From Acanthochlamys bracteata (Eukaryota > Streptophyta > Magnoliopsida > Pandanales > Velloziaceae): 64,000 nt of DNA. The position numbers were made by a program, and so were the translations under genes. The stretch spans positions 4,619,489 through 4,683,488 of the forward strand of contig CM034144.1 in the NCBI GenBank assembly GCA_019914995.1, given 5' to 3'. Below, piece after piece: positions 13,101 to 26,100 of this stretch. Position 1 is the first letter of the stretch. Each line of letters opens with the position of its first letter. The notes beneath the pieces are model-generated. The model worked only from the letters and a program-made list of their open reading frames with translations. It did not search any database and was not told the origin of the DNA.

Positions 13101-13600
13101 ATAAGGTTTTTAGACCATACCGACACAAATTTGTACTTGTTTACTTTGATGCATTCTTATTTTTAGCAATAATTAGCATGGCCATATTTGGTACCTAGTC
13201 ATCGTTTTGTCTGTCTTCAGGAACATCGTCTTTATGCTAATTTGGCCAACGAAAATTTGGACAAGCAATTGGAGTATCTCGGACATATTCTATGTGAGCA
13301 AGGGCTTATAGCTGATCCTGTAAAGGTGGATGCCATGTTAAGTTGGCCAACTCCATCACCAAGCTGAGAGGTTTCTTGTGACTCAGATACTATCTTTGTT
13401 GATTCGCCAAAAGATATTGGTGCTTGGTAGCCCCCTTAATGGCTCTGTTGATGAAGAAGTTAATTACTTGGATGACAGATGCAGATGCCACCTTTCAACA
13501 CTTCAAGCAAGTCATGGCTACTACTCCGATGCTGGCCACTCTGGATTTCAATCAAACTTTCACCTAGAAAACTATTCCTTTAGGTTTTCATTATGAGTTA
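10190..13600 (+). mobile_element. Ty3/Gypsy LTR retrotransposon fossil
   Basis: Degenerate internal region of a Ty3/Gypsy element. Recognisable parts, in order: a gag-like region at about 10980-11340, a protease-like region at about 11810-12190, and reverse transcriptase at about 12800-13370. No integrase was recognised and no LTR pair could be matched. The element is broken in many places (well over ten), so it is old. A MITE-like block is inserted at about 12300-12540, and similarity stops near 13600, where a hAT remnant begins. Confidence 0.8.
12300..12540. repeat. MITE-like insertion within the Gypsy fossil
   Basis: A low-complexity block rich in ttactctta repeats, ending in ccaaacagaccg (GGTCTGTTTGG read inward), interrupts the Gypsy fossil between protease and reverse transcriptase. 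The left end is unclear. GG(T/C)..TTTGG ends are common in plant MITEs. Confidence 0.45.
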
Positions 13601-13609
13601 TATGTTACA

Positions 13610-13900
13610 TCTTTTGATTGCAACTTCTCATTTTTTGAGATAAGTTAGCATCTCAACCATCTCAGTTGTCAGATGTGTTCTTCGATCTTCAATTAATCTT
13701 CCAGCTGTGCTAAATATCGACTGAAACACTGTTGAGATAGAAATATTAAAATATCACGTGCTATTTGAGAAATTATTGGATATCGTATTGAATGCGTCTT
13801 TCACCAATTCAAAATAGTATAATATTCTGAGTTGTCGTCTTCAACGATAATAACGATATCTCTTTCAAAATATTTATTCAAATCTAATGAAGATTGCATG
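13610..13900 (-). pseudogene. hAT transposase C-terminal (dimerisation) remnant, second family
   Basis: The minus strand reads YPIISQIARDIL, then after a frame change STVFQSIFSTAGRLIEDRRT, HLTTEMVEMLTYLKK and a stop. This is the conserved C-terminal block of Ac/RICESLEEPER-type hAT transposases (S.ESAFS..GR...DYR..L.PE.VE...C). It differs from the DUF659-type element at 4343-9306, so it is a separate insertion. The rest of the transposase should lie at higher coordinates but was not recognised between 13900 and 14160. Confidence 0.75.
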
Positions 13901-14159
13901 CTACTTGAAGTCAAGTTTGGTGTTGATGTTGAACCAGACTTGATGGAAATCAAAAAGCAATTGATCATTTTTTTCTTCTTACTCTGACTAGTTTGCGCTG
14001 TTGTTTGTTACTGTTGTTCATTTCATAAATTACCTAACCTAGCCTCATAAGATCATAAACTTCCAATTTGTTACGAGTGCAATTTTCACCTTAACTGTTG
14101 GCGAGAAAGCCCTTGAATCCGTTGATTCGTAATCTAGAAGCACAATTTTTTAATCGCTA

Positions 14160-14590
14160 TCTCTAATACCAAGTTAGTACACCTTGGCAAGGAACTAAGC
14201 TAAATAAAATTAAAGGAGGAAAGTAAACAACTTTACTCATTCATGCTTTAGGTCAATTACATAGACTTATTTATAGCTAACACTTTAGATAAGAGTTGCA
14301 ATCTTAATACAACCCTCTTTTTCTAAGTAGATTTTCAATTGAAATAAATAACCAAATAGGTAGAATCCTAATGGATTCTAATACTAAAGTCACCTAGACA
14401 CTTGATAAATGTCCAGGTAAGGACTCGGGTAATACCACGTCACATATAAGTGCCCATGCGTCTAGCCCAGCCCATCAACGCATGCAATCTGGACATATCG
14501 TGCACTTCGCTGCTGGTCTTCTACTCATTTGTAGCATCTCTTCACGTGTCTCCGCATTGCTGTTAGCACCCTACGTAATAGTTTTCTTAT
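14160..14590 (-). mobile_element. Possible LTR retrotransposon end with primer-site-like motif
   Basis: On the minus strand, TTGGTATTAGAG (about 14163-14174) resembles the initiator-Met tRNA primer binding site TGGTATCAGAG that follows a 5' LTR. The roughly 400 bp on its LTR side would be the LTR; internal sequence would run toward lower coordinates but is not recognisable. Treated as an old, broken fossil; no second LTR was found. Confidence 0.35.
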
Positions 14591-14599
14591 ACACTTCAT

Positions 14600-16603
14600 G
14601 AAGCAATCAAGCTAAGGTAAGCCTGGTACAATTAACTATATGCACAAATGCTAATTTCATGAAATACTAATACAAAATCCTTGTACGCATTCACCGCAAT
14701 CAAACATGTTTGATCATTAGTAGTGTCCAAATAATCTTTAGGTCTTTTAAGAACATTATCGACTTGTCTATATGAGAAAGAAAAAGGAAAAAGATTGATA
14801 CAACTTAATTAATCTTGATAATATCAGTTTGTGTAGTGCTTTAGTTGGGGAATGAAGGGTTTAAGAAAAATGAATTGAAGGGATTTGGTGATTTTACTTT
14901 TGTAAGAGAGAAAAAAGAGAGTTTTAGGGGTTGGTTAGATAAAAAAAGCTTGTCATTGGCTACGGCCACTGCAGCAATAGTAGAATAACAATTCTCGACT
15001 AGTTTTATAACTAGAGAACAAAAAAATAAACATTTATAATCAAGAAGATTTGGGGATTAAGAATTAGGATTTCTTAAAAAAAATTAAATAGCGAATCAGT
15101 TGGAATTGGTTTATTTTTTTATAGATAGAGGCTCAAAACATCTTTCAAAGTTCTAAACATATTAAAATGCTAACATTTTTAAAGACATGTAGAAAAGTTA
15201 ACTAAATATTCGAAGAACACCAATTGAAATGACAATTTAAAAAGCGCTAGTTCAAGTGACGATTCTACTTTAGAAAAATTGAGTTGATTGTAAACATTGA
15301 ATACGAAATTATAAATGTTTGGTTCCATTTTTGAGATTTCACATTTATGTTGTATATAAAGTCTTAAAATGTAGTAAATAAAACTATTTTTACAAATATT
15401 TACTAAAAAAAGCCCAGATAATTGAATTAAAAAAACGTATTAATTAACATATGTATAGAAGTAAAATCCGGTGATTTCAAACTTGAATATGAAAAATCAT
15501 CAAATAGTAAACGAAAGAAAAACCAATTATTTTAAAAGTAGGGATTATGTAAATCTTTAAATTTAAGATATTAGAGTAGTGATATAGTAAGAGAGGGTAA
15601 GTACTTTTATATTTCATTTTTTGACGCGTTATTGTGTATACTTTTTTTTTCAAAATTAATTAGTTTGTTTTCAGAGTTTATAACGAAGATCATTTTTTTT
15701 TCTAAATATATATTTAATAATTATTATTATAATGTTTAAATATTAAATCAAATGTTTTTTTGGGTTTTACCTTTGAAAGAATAAAGAATCACACATGTTA
15801 TTTCTAATAAACAGTTAGATTAAATTAATTAAAGTTTGGATAGAATAATGTGCGATTGGAGACTATTAGTTAAACATATTTCTTAGCTTTTCCAGTACAA
15901 GAAACTTAATAGAATGTATTTTTCTTCTTTTTCTACTTTCAATTGTATATTTTTTATATAATTTTTATGACTTGTATGAATTATAAAATTTTTTTTAATA
16001 AGTAAAAAGTTAATTTTTTATTTATTAAAATAAGATCAGTAAATTTATTTTATAAAATATTAACTAATTTTAAAGTGTACGCATATTTGACTATCTGTTT
16101 ATATGTTATTGATGATTAGTAACTCAAAAATTGAAATTTAAAATCATAATTATCTATTTTTAAGAAAATCAAATATTAGAAAATCAATTGTTTGGTATAA
16201 TTATTGAAAAGAAAACATTAGAAACAAATTTAATCTTAAATTTTATAAAATTTAAATTCTTTTTATCTCTAACTTTAGTAGTTAGATTTTATACTTGCAA
16301 TAATATTGTGAGGTAATATAATCAATTATAAGAAAGGCATGAATAAATAGCCAGTCGCAAAACCGTAATTCAATCACAAATTGGTAAACCGTAACTCAAT
16401 CACAAATTGGTAAACCGTAAGTTAAAAAGAAATAAATAACATAAAAGCTAAAATTGTTTGATTTTTTTTATGGTGCTTCTAAACCCTCCCCACGTCCTTG
16501 CACAAACAAAATGTTTTCCATCAAATTTCAAATTCAACTCACCTCAGTTCTTCGTGTTTCTTCTCAAATTCGAAATTGAATGAAGTCGAATTCTTGATTC
16601 TCA
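14600..16603. other. AT-rich upstream region of the polymerase gene
   Basis: No coding signal. It contains long A/T runs and, near its right end, a short tandem repeat (16361-16420). The last 100-150 bp before 16604 should hold the promoter and 5' leader of the DNA polymerase lambda gene, but I see no unambiguous TATA box. Confidence 0.4.
16361..16420. repeat. 26-bp tandem repeat, about 2.3 copies
   Basis: The unit aaccgtaactcaatcacaaa plus ttggta occurs at 16361-16386 and 16387-16412 with one base different, followed by a partial third copy (aaccgtaa). It lies about 190 bp upstream of the polymerase lambda start codon. Confidence 0.85.
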
Positions 16604-17041
16604 ATGGCGCCCCGTTCTCGGTCTGCCGCGGGCCCAAAGCTAGCTCCTGATCCCGATGGAATGTTCAGCGGCATAGTTGTTTTCCTTATCCCCAACGGTG
16701 TTCAATCTCGCAGGCTTCAGGTATTGCTTCCTTTCTCTCTTTGTGGTAGTTTGATGTTGCACAAAGTCTTGGATTTTGATTTGCTTGGGAACAGAATGCT
16801 GTTTTTGTTTGTACTTTTACCCTCATAATTAAGGGATTTGAATCTGGAAATTATTGTCGTGAGCGTCTAACATTTTACGCAAGAATCAATTATTCGGAGT
16901 TATTTAAAATTTATAAGAATATGTCTTATGAAACTGTTTGAGCTCAGAGTGATCGTGATAAGAAATTTTCTCGAAGTTGGATGCAGGTTAAATTACTCAA
17001 AGTAATTTTAACATTTAGAAAATTTAATAATAATAATGATG

Positions 17042-17127
<86 letters not shown>

Positions 17128-20100
17128 TTAAGCATTTGAGCTCAGAGTTTGATCATGATTAGCAATTTTGTTGAAGTTCGACACTTGTTTTATAATTCTG
17201 AAAGCCACTCTGTTTTATACTTCTATACAATGTTTGTTTGGATCTTGAACTTTTTGGTTCATGTATATTGCATTCTTGTGATAAAAGTGCACTTTTAATC
17301 AATGCGAAGTGTCACATTTGAGGCTTAAAGGCATAGTTCCATATCTGGCATCTTTCTATAAAATAAATTAAAAACAATTCCTTCATTCTGAAGTATGTTG
17401 GACCTACCCTTGCCTGTGAGCTAGAGTTAAATAATCCAGTTACAATTATTTTAAAGGAGACCCTTACTATCCAGCTTTACAGCATCTTAAGATTTATTCC
17501 AATGCGATGTATAAAATGTAGACAGAGTTCACACTTGGGATAACTTGTATGAGGCCCTTGTCGGCTGGAAACAACAGCACTTGAAAGACTCAATGAGCTG
17601 TATTATTTGCAGCAAAAAAGCTATGTAATCCTAAGATTTGAACGAGACAGTTCCCAGAACTATTGCTAACTCCACTCTTAAGCTTGATCCATTAACTATG
17701 CTGGAGCAACATGTTCCACTTCCACCATATGCAAACCTGTAAAATCCATTCGTGTTTTTGCTGGATTGGCTGACTGCAAGTTCATCCTACACTGTTTATT
17801 TTTTACCTTTACTTATCCAGTATACTTGCACATGTTTGCATGGTAGATATGGAAGCAAAAACTGCTACAAATGGGAGCTATTATTGAGAAAACTCTCTCA
17901 CAGAAGGTCACACACGTTTTGGCTCTAAACTCAAGTTCTCTTTGTCAAATGGCGCATGGGAGCTTAAAAGAATGCAGAGGAGTGAGTTTCTTGCAGAATT
18001 AAGTTATGGTACATAAGTCCTTGATTACACTTGGATGTATGTAAGTGCTGAGCTGTCTCTTTCAATTTTCGTGATGGTCATTGTTATTGTTCCCAATTGT
18101 ATGATCCATAAGTAAGACTGTTAATCATGTTTAAGGCTTAAGAAACAAAATTGCTTAACAAATGAAAATGCTCATCCTGCAGACAATTTCTCCTACCACT
18201 AATAGTTTGTGCTTGGGTTCCAACCACTCCTTTTCAGAGGTGTTGGCTCTAATTTCAATGCCTGCCAATTGTTGGATATGGTAGAGTCTTGTTTTGTTTA
18301 CCTTGGTGCTTTTCTTCATGTTTTACGTATCTGCTTCAGTCTTCTAGCTGACTTTCTTTTATATATTGCATTTATTGAAAACTTATATTGAAAAGGTAAT
18401 ATCTTTTGAAATGATGACATTCTAGAAGGTATTTTTGTTTAACTGCTCTTCTGTGCAGTTAGTACTGCAATTGAGCTCCTGTAGTTCATGCAGCTAAACT
18501 ACTGAACAGACTAATTTGAGAATCCTGTGAAAGAGATTTTTCAGACTTCAAATAATGATGATGCTATCATAGATATAAAAGTTCTGTTACTGCTATAGAC
18601 CTCTTTTATTTTTTTAATGTGGTCAATATTGTCAGAGGCTATAGATATGCAACTTGGAGTGGTTAAGTTCCACACATGGTTCTTGCTTGAGAAATGATTG
18701 GTGCTAGTGCTTACAAGCAAAGACATGAATTAAGGACTGGAATAAATAAAGTACAAACATTGCTTGTGTAATCAGAAACTTGTTACTGATGGTAACTAAG
18801 TGCTGTGGTATACCAAAAATTTTCTGTTATGCTATTTGTAAAACTGAGAACCCAGAATCCAGAAGGAAAAGCAAATGAAAAATATAGTTATTAGAACTTT
18901 CATGCAAGATTATAAAGTTAAAGAGGTATAGAGCATAACAACTAAACTAAATAATAGGGTTGCATCTACAAATACACGCTCTTTGATTGGGTATAACGTA
19001 ACTTATATGTAGTTTTTTTTTTTTTGGTGAAAACTATTGATATCTCTGATCATCTAAAGCTGATGTGCCTTCTGCAGAGAATTCTAAGCTATGAGTGGTT
19101 AGAAGACTGTCTGAAGTCTGGAACTAGGGTATCTGAAGATCCTTATGTGGTACAAATAAGTTCTCAAGAAGGTGCAAGCCAAAGTAGAAAGATTCACCAA
19201 TCACCTGAAATTACCCTCTCCGATGATGAGCAATTATACCACAAAAAGGCCAGAACTGAAAAAGAGAATTTAGAAGCTGCTGATCAAGTAGGCGGGGCAC
19301 ATAGCAGTAATCGTCATGACATAGAAGATGACTTGAAAAATGGGCATGGGATATATCAAGCATCTGAAAGGGAAAGTGATTCTTCTGAGCTGGGTGGTTC
19401 AGATGTGGCGGATCCAGATATTGAAACCCCTGATAAATCAAACGAGGGATGTTCCGATGAGCAACATCATGTATGTCTTTCGTGCATTTAAATGCATAGT
19501 TTGTTGTATTTATTTTTTTTCTATTTTATATATTCTTGCTAGTTTTAGTTTTGTTCCGGTGTTAATTCTTGATACTGTTTTCATCTGATTTTTAACTTGA
19601 AGAAGATAAATTAGAAAAGTTACTATTCAATAAGCAAAAACCTTAGGCACAGAAATGCATGTATGTTTTGCAAACAGACAAATAGGAAACGATATATGGA
19701 AACAAACACACAAAGCAGATTTTAATGTAGGTTAGTTATTTAAATATGCCAATCAATTTGTCACATTAATGACTCAAAAATGTGGGTAAGCATTTTTATT
19801 GTCATTTGTGAGTACAATTCGATGTCAAGTTTGTGATCTTTTGAAATATAACTGCCAATACCAAACAAATCTAAATATGATGAATTATGACTACTATGGT
19901 CTAATAACCTATCTCTGGGAAGGTGGTTATTTATTAAGTTGAGATCATGGCCATTACCAAATACGGAAACCAGATTCTTCTCCAAGCAGGAAGCCAGTTG
20001 AGTCTAAGCCAACACTTATCAGTTCCATCAAGAGGTAAATGAGGTGGTATTGATGTAATGCTGGCAGGGGCACCCGTTTGAGTTTTTTGGAAAATCGTGT

Positions 20101-23100
20101 ATCAGTCAAATTTATGCACTTGACCCGAAATCCAAGTGTGACTCTTGGATTTGGAACCTTTCTGGAGGGGTATAGTTATTTGTGGGAGGTAGGGGGTGCT
20201 GTTGCCTTTTGGCAGCCGAAGGGGTTGAGACCTTTGTAGAGGTGCTTGTAGCTAGTCGTGCAGGTGCTACATCACAGAAGGAATTATTTGCTGCTCGCTA
20301 TGGTAATGAATGGCTTAAGCAGTACTGCAAGTCATCGTAGATCCAGCTGTTCTATATTGATTCTAGGGAAAAAGAGGGGAAGGAGGAAGTTGCAGTATAG
20401 GGTCAATGATGTGCTCAAGAGTGGGAGGCTTGTAGAGGGAAAACAAAAAGTAAAAGTAAGATTAAATGAAAGTAACCAAAAGAGAAACAAGAAAAAGGTA
20501 GAACTGGATCCATATATGTTAATGGTAGTAAGTAGGGTTATGCTAGTTAAGAGTAGTGCTAGCAGAAAAAAATGAAGAAAATTTGAGAACTATTTAAGCA
20601 ATGTTTCTATGTGCAGGAACACCCTTGAAAAATCTAAAACTATTCAACATCAGTAATCACTTAGTGTAACCAGTAGTAAGTTCTTGTTAATTTCAATATG
20701 ATTTGAAACTTATATAGTTTAACAATTTTAAAATGAAGGAAATTTCTATGGAAGCATCTAAATCACTATCAATTAGACTTTTGAGCATTTTAATAAGGCC
20801 GAAAGTGAGAATTCTCACTTTGGAAGCGTATGTATCTGTACTGTGTAGGAACTCTAATGGTGTTTTATATTTATAAGACTAAACGTAAGCCTTTTTTTTG
20901 TCTTTTATTTGCTACATATGTTTCTGGTAACTGCTAGTTGCTCATTAGTAAAATAGTTTCATTAGCTTCATATTCCATTATATTTTAGAATTAAAAGGAT
21001 ATTCTCACGATATGTTTTAATTGTTAGTGGTAGTTCTGATTATATTGACCAGTTAACTCGTCTGCTTTGTTGTTTCTAGGCCAGTACTTCTAAGCCATCT
21101 AGCGTTTACAGCCCACCCGATTTGAATAAGCATATTACTGAGATATTTGGGAAGCTTATAAACATCTATAGAGGTATTCATGTAACTACACTTTATCCTC
21201 TGAAGAATATTGCTTCTAATGTGAACCATCTCTCTTTCTTCTTGTTTTTTGTTTTTTCTTGTTTGATTTGCTATGAAGCACTTGGTGATGATAGAAGATC
21301 TTTCAGTTATTATAAGGCCATTCCAGTGATCGAGAAGCTGCCTTTTAAGATTGAAAATGCTGAACAGGTCAAGAACCTTCCTGCAATAGGGAAATCATTG
21401 AAGGACCATGTAAGTTGAATCCCTGTACTGGGACTGTAATGGTAGCTTCAGGGATTACTTTTCTTTATATTCTGATATCTTGTTCCACTAGTGGATATCA
21501 TTTTTAGTTTATTCTTCTGTTTTGCTGGTATGAGTACATAAATGCCTTCTCAGAATGTTATGATAGGTTTATTTCTCGTCAAGGTTGTTTGTTTTGTGAA
21601 AAGTTTGATGGTGCATAGTTGAATGTTTGATCTTTGTATATAAACTTGTGATAATTAAGTTGCATAGTTTCCTCTAACTCAGTCTAACCAGATGGTATAG
21701 GTCTTAAAATTTGGTGGCATTTGCTCAACTATATTGCTGTAGCTTTTCTTTATTTTAGAGATTCTAGTCTCAAAATTCTGTGGCATTTTGCTTAACTATA
21801 TCGCTGTAGCTTTTGTAGATTTTAGAGACCTGAATGGCACATGGGGAATTAAGGATTCTGAATTGTTGCTGACAGAGTCGACAAACTGATCATCTAGTTT
21901 GATATCCGTGTGCCATATTTTATCGTAACCTTGTTTTTCTTAGCATATTTGTTTGGACTCTTACTCTTACCCACATATCTAAAAAAAGAAATGGTGTTTA
22001 GTGGTGTTCTTTCGAAGTTAGACTTCTGTAATAGGTAGTGCATCCATTAAAGCAAGGATAATCCGTCAATTTCTTCAAACACGAGAGTTAACAAAATTTC
22101 TGACCCCATGGCTGTGCAATCAGCTGTTGTCATGCTGTTACTCGATTTTCGCTATGCCATGTAACCAGATTGCTATTGGGAAAATCACTGTCATTACCTA
22201 AAGACTTGTCGACTATGAAGGAGTCAAGACCTACTCTTAGAGAGTGCAGAATTTTAATTAAAGCATATCTCGTTAGAATAAAATAGTTTTATAGTTATTA
22301 GAATACTTCTGTTTTCACTTAAAACATTGCTTTTGTTCACAGAAGTAGAGAAAAATGAAGCTTGCTTTAATTTTATGCTCTTTGTCCTGCTAACTAGAAG
22401 GGATTTGGAGGAAGAATATTACGTCGCTGTTTGGGATGCCATGATAGAATATTTTTGCAAGTTGCATTGAAAATTAAAACTTCCATCATGTATTAAGTCT
22501 ACATTGTAAACACATGAATGATATTAGAATTGGCATGGTGGGGCCATTAAGTGAGTGGATATAGGCTTAGCCTGCCAATGCAATAGAAAACTTGGTTGTT
22601 TCTCTAGAAGTGACGGTGTGTAATTGTCCTTTATAAAAATAGCATGGCTCCCACTTGTCTGCCCACTTAGTAGCTGTCAAGTCTTGATCAAGTCCTTACC
22701 AGGTTTATTTGAGATATCTGGTAAATGACACGTCATGAGCAATTTTTTTAAAAATTTGATTTTAAGAGACGTAGGACTAAATTCCTTTTTCTGACTTTCT
22801 TAATGAAAATCTTAGTATTGAACATGCATGTAATTTCAGAATCTTTCGTTTAGAATCTCATCATATAAGCAATATCTTCTTGACAGATTCAAGAAATAGT
22901 TACCACGGGAAAGCTGTCTAAACTGGAGCATTTTGAAAATGATGAAAAGGTACTTTGTTGGGCTCTTTGAGAGATTATTCTAGCATCAGCACTAAGTTAA
23001 TGTTCACTGTCAATACTGCAAGCAATAGAGATCTGTTACTTGTCTAACACTAATTTGATATTGGTGTCATAGTTTAATTTTTGTCAGGGCCTGGCTCTGA

Positions 23101-26100
23101 AAATGGCTGTGGTGTGATTGAAAAGCATGCTTTTCTTAGTGACACATTATAGTTTAGTTTGATGTCCAGTTACTGGTTTTACTCCCTAAAGTTTTCATTC
23201 TTTGGTTTCTGTACTCCTAGCCAATCATTCTAGTTGTGGTTTTCTTTTTATGATGTTCAGATGCCATTTTGCCTTTGAACATCTTGATGAACATGAAATG
23301 TTTTTGATATTCAATGAATTTGTACTTTCTTATGGTTATATTGAAATATCTCATGGGCTTTTGGATCCTTTTAACTCTATGAAGGTACGGGCTGTATCTC
23401 TTTTTGGAGAGGTGTGGGGTATAGGTCCGGCAACTGCTCTGAAGTTGTATGAGAAAGGCCATCGTACTCTAGGTGATCTGAAGAATGAGGAATCCCTGAC
23501 TCATTCTCAAAGGATAGGACTGCAATATTTTGATGATATAAAGAAGAGGATTCCTAGACAAGAGGTTCTACTACTTATCCTTTTGGCTCTGCTATTAATT
23601 TGATCATTTGTCTCCAAGTTCTCAACATCATTTTTTTATTTTAAAAACAATTTTAGGTGAAAGATATGGAGATGCTTCTACAGAGAGCTGGAGAACAAAT
23701 TCTTCCTGGGGTGGGTTGAGTAAATTATTATTCTTACCTTGATGACTCCCCTTCATCTTGAAGAATGAGACCTGATATTGTCTGCTCTTTAATGTTATCT
23801 AATTACCTTTATGTATTTTATAATATAATGTAGGCACCAGAAGTAGTTTCATTTAGATTGATTTTATTTTTGCAGGGACTTAGAAATGAAATAAAGAGAT
23901 ATAAAATAGCTTTCAACGAATTGATTGATTCAAAATCATGATTGCCAAGGAACAAACCTTACTGTTCCCTCGACACCTCCCCCCCCCCTGCAGTGGATAG
24001 TATGCAGACATAGGTTGTGCACTCATGTAGCTGTAGTACAGTTTGATGTTTGGGTATGGTACCCAGAAATAATGAAGAGTTGAAAGAATTTCAAGCAGCT
24101 GAAGAAATATTTATGTCCAATCCTTGTAGGAAATTGCTTAAGAGGATCTGCTTGGTTACTTTGATAGATACTTTACTGGGATCTATGTTAACCTATTTTG
24201 AGCAGCTCATGAAACCTTTATGACCAATTTATTGGGATCTATGTGCCAGGAATTTGGCTTCTTTGTTTGTATTTGCCTACTTGTAGTTCCTTTCTTTCCA
24301 AATATATATACCAGTGCATCTATCCATTTATGGACATCTTTTTTGCTAGGGGTAGTTGCTTCTATCTTGAGGCCCAAATTATCACTGTAATTGCAAATCT
24401 GTTTCACTATAAGATGTGCTATACACAGCCTGCTTTTTTTGAATATTGATAGTACTGTTGCCTTTGTGAAAGTGATTACGGATGAAAGCCTTTACAACAT
24501 CCATATAAGCTGAGCAGTGTCAGTGATTTGTCAATCAGATACTGGTAGTAACAGATAGAACAATTTGACCATCTAAGTGTGCAGTGCAGTGAGGTCAATT
24601 CTATGTGTTAGGAAGAAAAGAGAAGATGGTCATATGCGATTTCCCTTTTTTGTTAATTGTCAAAGCTATCCGCCAGTCATCTTATGTTTATCCGCTTCCT
24701 CATTCAATGCATATGTTTTAAGTGTTCAGTGCTGGTAGTGCAGGTAATAGTTGTCTGTGGAGGATCATATAGACGTGGAAAAGCTTCTTGTGGGGACATG
24801 GACATAGTAATTACTCATCCTGACGGGCAAAGGTATATGACCTCATCAAATGCAACTTTGGCATGTAGATGCTGCTGCCTGACCATTCACCTAGTGTCAG
24901 CTTTACCATTTTTCACTGAGGGTATCTTCTGTGTCTAAAATACTGAGTTCCCCCTAATCATAACAATGCGTGTGTTTTTGGTTCTCTTCTCGTCTTAGGT
25001 AGACATTCTCTTTGCTACTGGTTCTTTGTAATCTTTTGCAGCTTGACTTTGTTGTCATAAATTTGTGGTTAGTTAACATCTGCATTTGTGAGTTGTCGAT
25101 GTTGGTGTTTTTTTACTGATAGGAAAAGCATGTTCTAGGATACATCACCACACAGGTGTTCCTGACTATTTATCCATTTTCACCTATGTAAATGCTTTGG
25201 AGATTGTTTATCTCCTTGAAAAGGATAGTCTGAAGCAGTTCATTAAATTCCTGTGCTATGGCTTTACGCTATAATTATTTAATATACCAACTTCTACTCA
25301 TGTTTGCTTCCATCTTCAGGTATGATTGGCTAATCCCTGTAATTTATTCTAGATCACCTTCTATAAATTATGTGATTAAATCTGTCCGACAGATGACCAC
25401 ATGGAAGGCATATTCGTTTCCTCAATTGTTCTATGTTAATGAGTCTACTTCATACTCTTGAACAGCAAGTTTGCTAATTGAACCACAGTATCAACATGAC
25501 CTTTTCTTGATGAACTCAGTTCTTACCAATGCTCATTTTGCATGTGACATCATGCTGTGCAGGCATGTGAGACATGTTCTTGTTCAAGTGTCTTCTATTC
25601 ACTTTTCATTCTTCTTGTCTTGTCCTTACGCTATGTCTTACATTGTCTTTTAACCTTGCTCAAGAGTACTCAAAAGCCTTCTTTGATATGTTCTGCTAAT
25701 TCAATGGAATTTGAAAATTCTTCTACTGAAGATATCTGCTTGAAATTTCTATCTACTTATCCATATCAGTTATGGTCAGGTTTATGGTTTTCAATTTACA
25801 AAACCAACTCAACAACCTTAATTAACAATCAATGTTCTGGAACTGATGATAAAAGATGGAATTCTAAATTGATAAGTACTAATGATATTGAGTGAAAAAG
25901 TGATCTCGAAGGATCCAGTAATGTGCTTTTGATCTAAATTAAGCACACATGCATGCTCGTACATGCAACAAGCATCTTGCACCTTGTTGCATATGTTTTA
26001 TAGCCATGACCAATAATGTCTTTTCTAAATGCCTCACTTGAATCATTTTTCTCCAGTCATAAAGGCTTCCTAGCGAAATTTGTTCAATATCTTAAGGACA

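Noticed and set aside
20030-20580. Separate gene inside the large intron after POLL exon 3
   Set aside because: The open frame at 20258-20575 is Lys/Arg-rich with no recognised family, and the POLL frame joins cleanly across the intron.
23202-23384. Extension of the POLL exon at 23385 to the upstream open frame starting at 23202
   Set aside because: The extra residues do not resemble polymerase X. The AG at 23383-23384 gives an exon that keeps frame with both neighbours and starts at the conserved [12 protein letters not shown] block.
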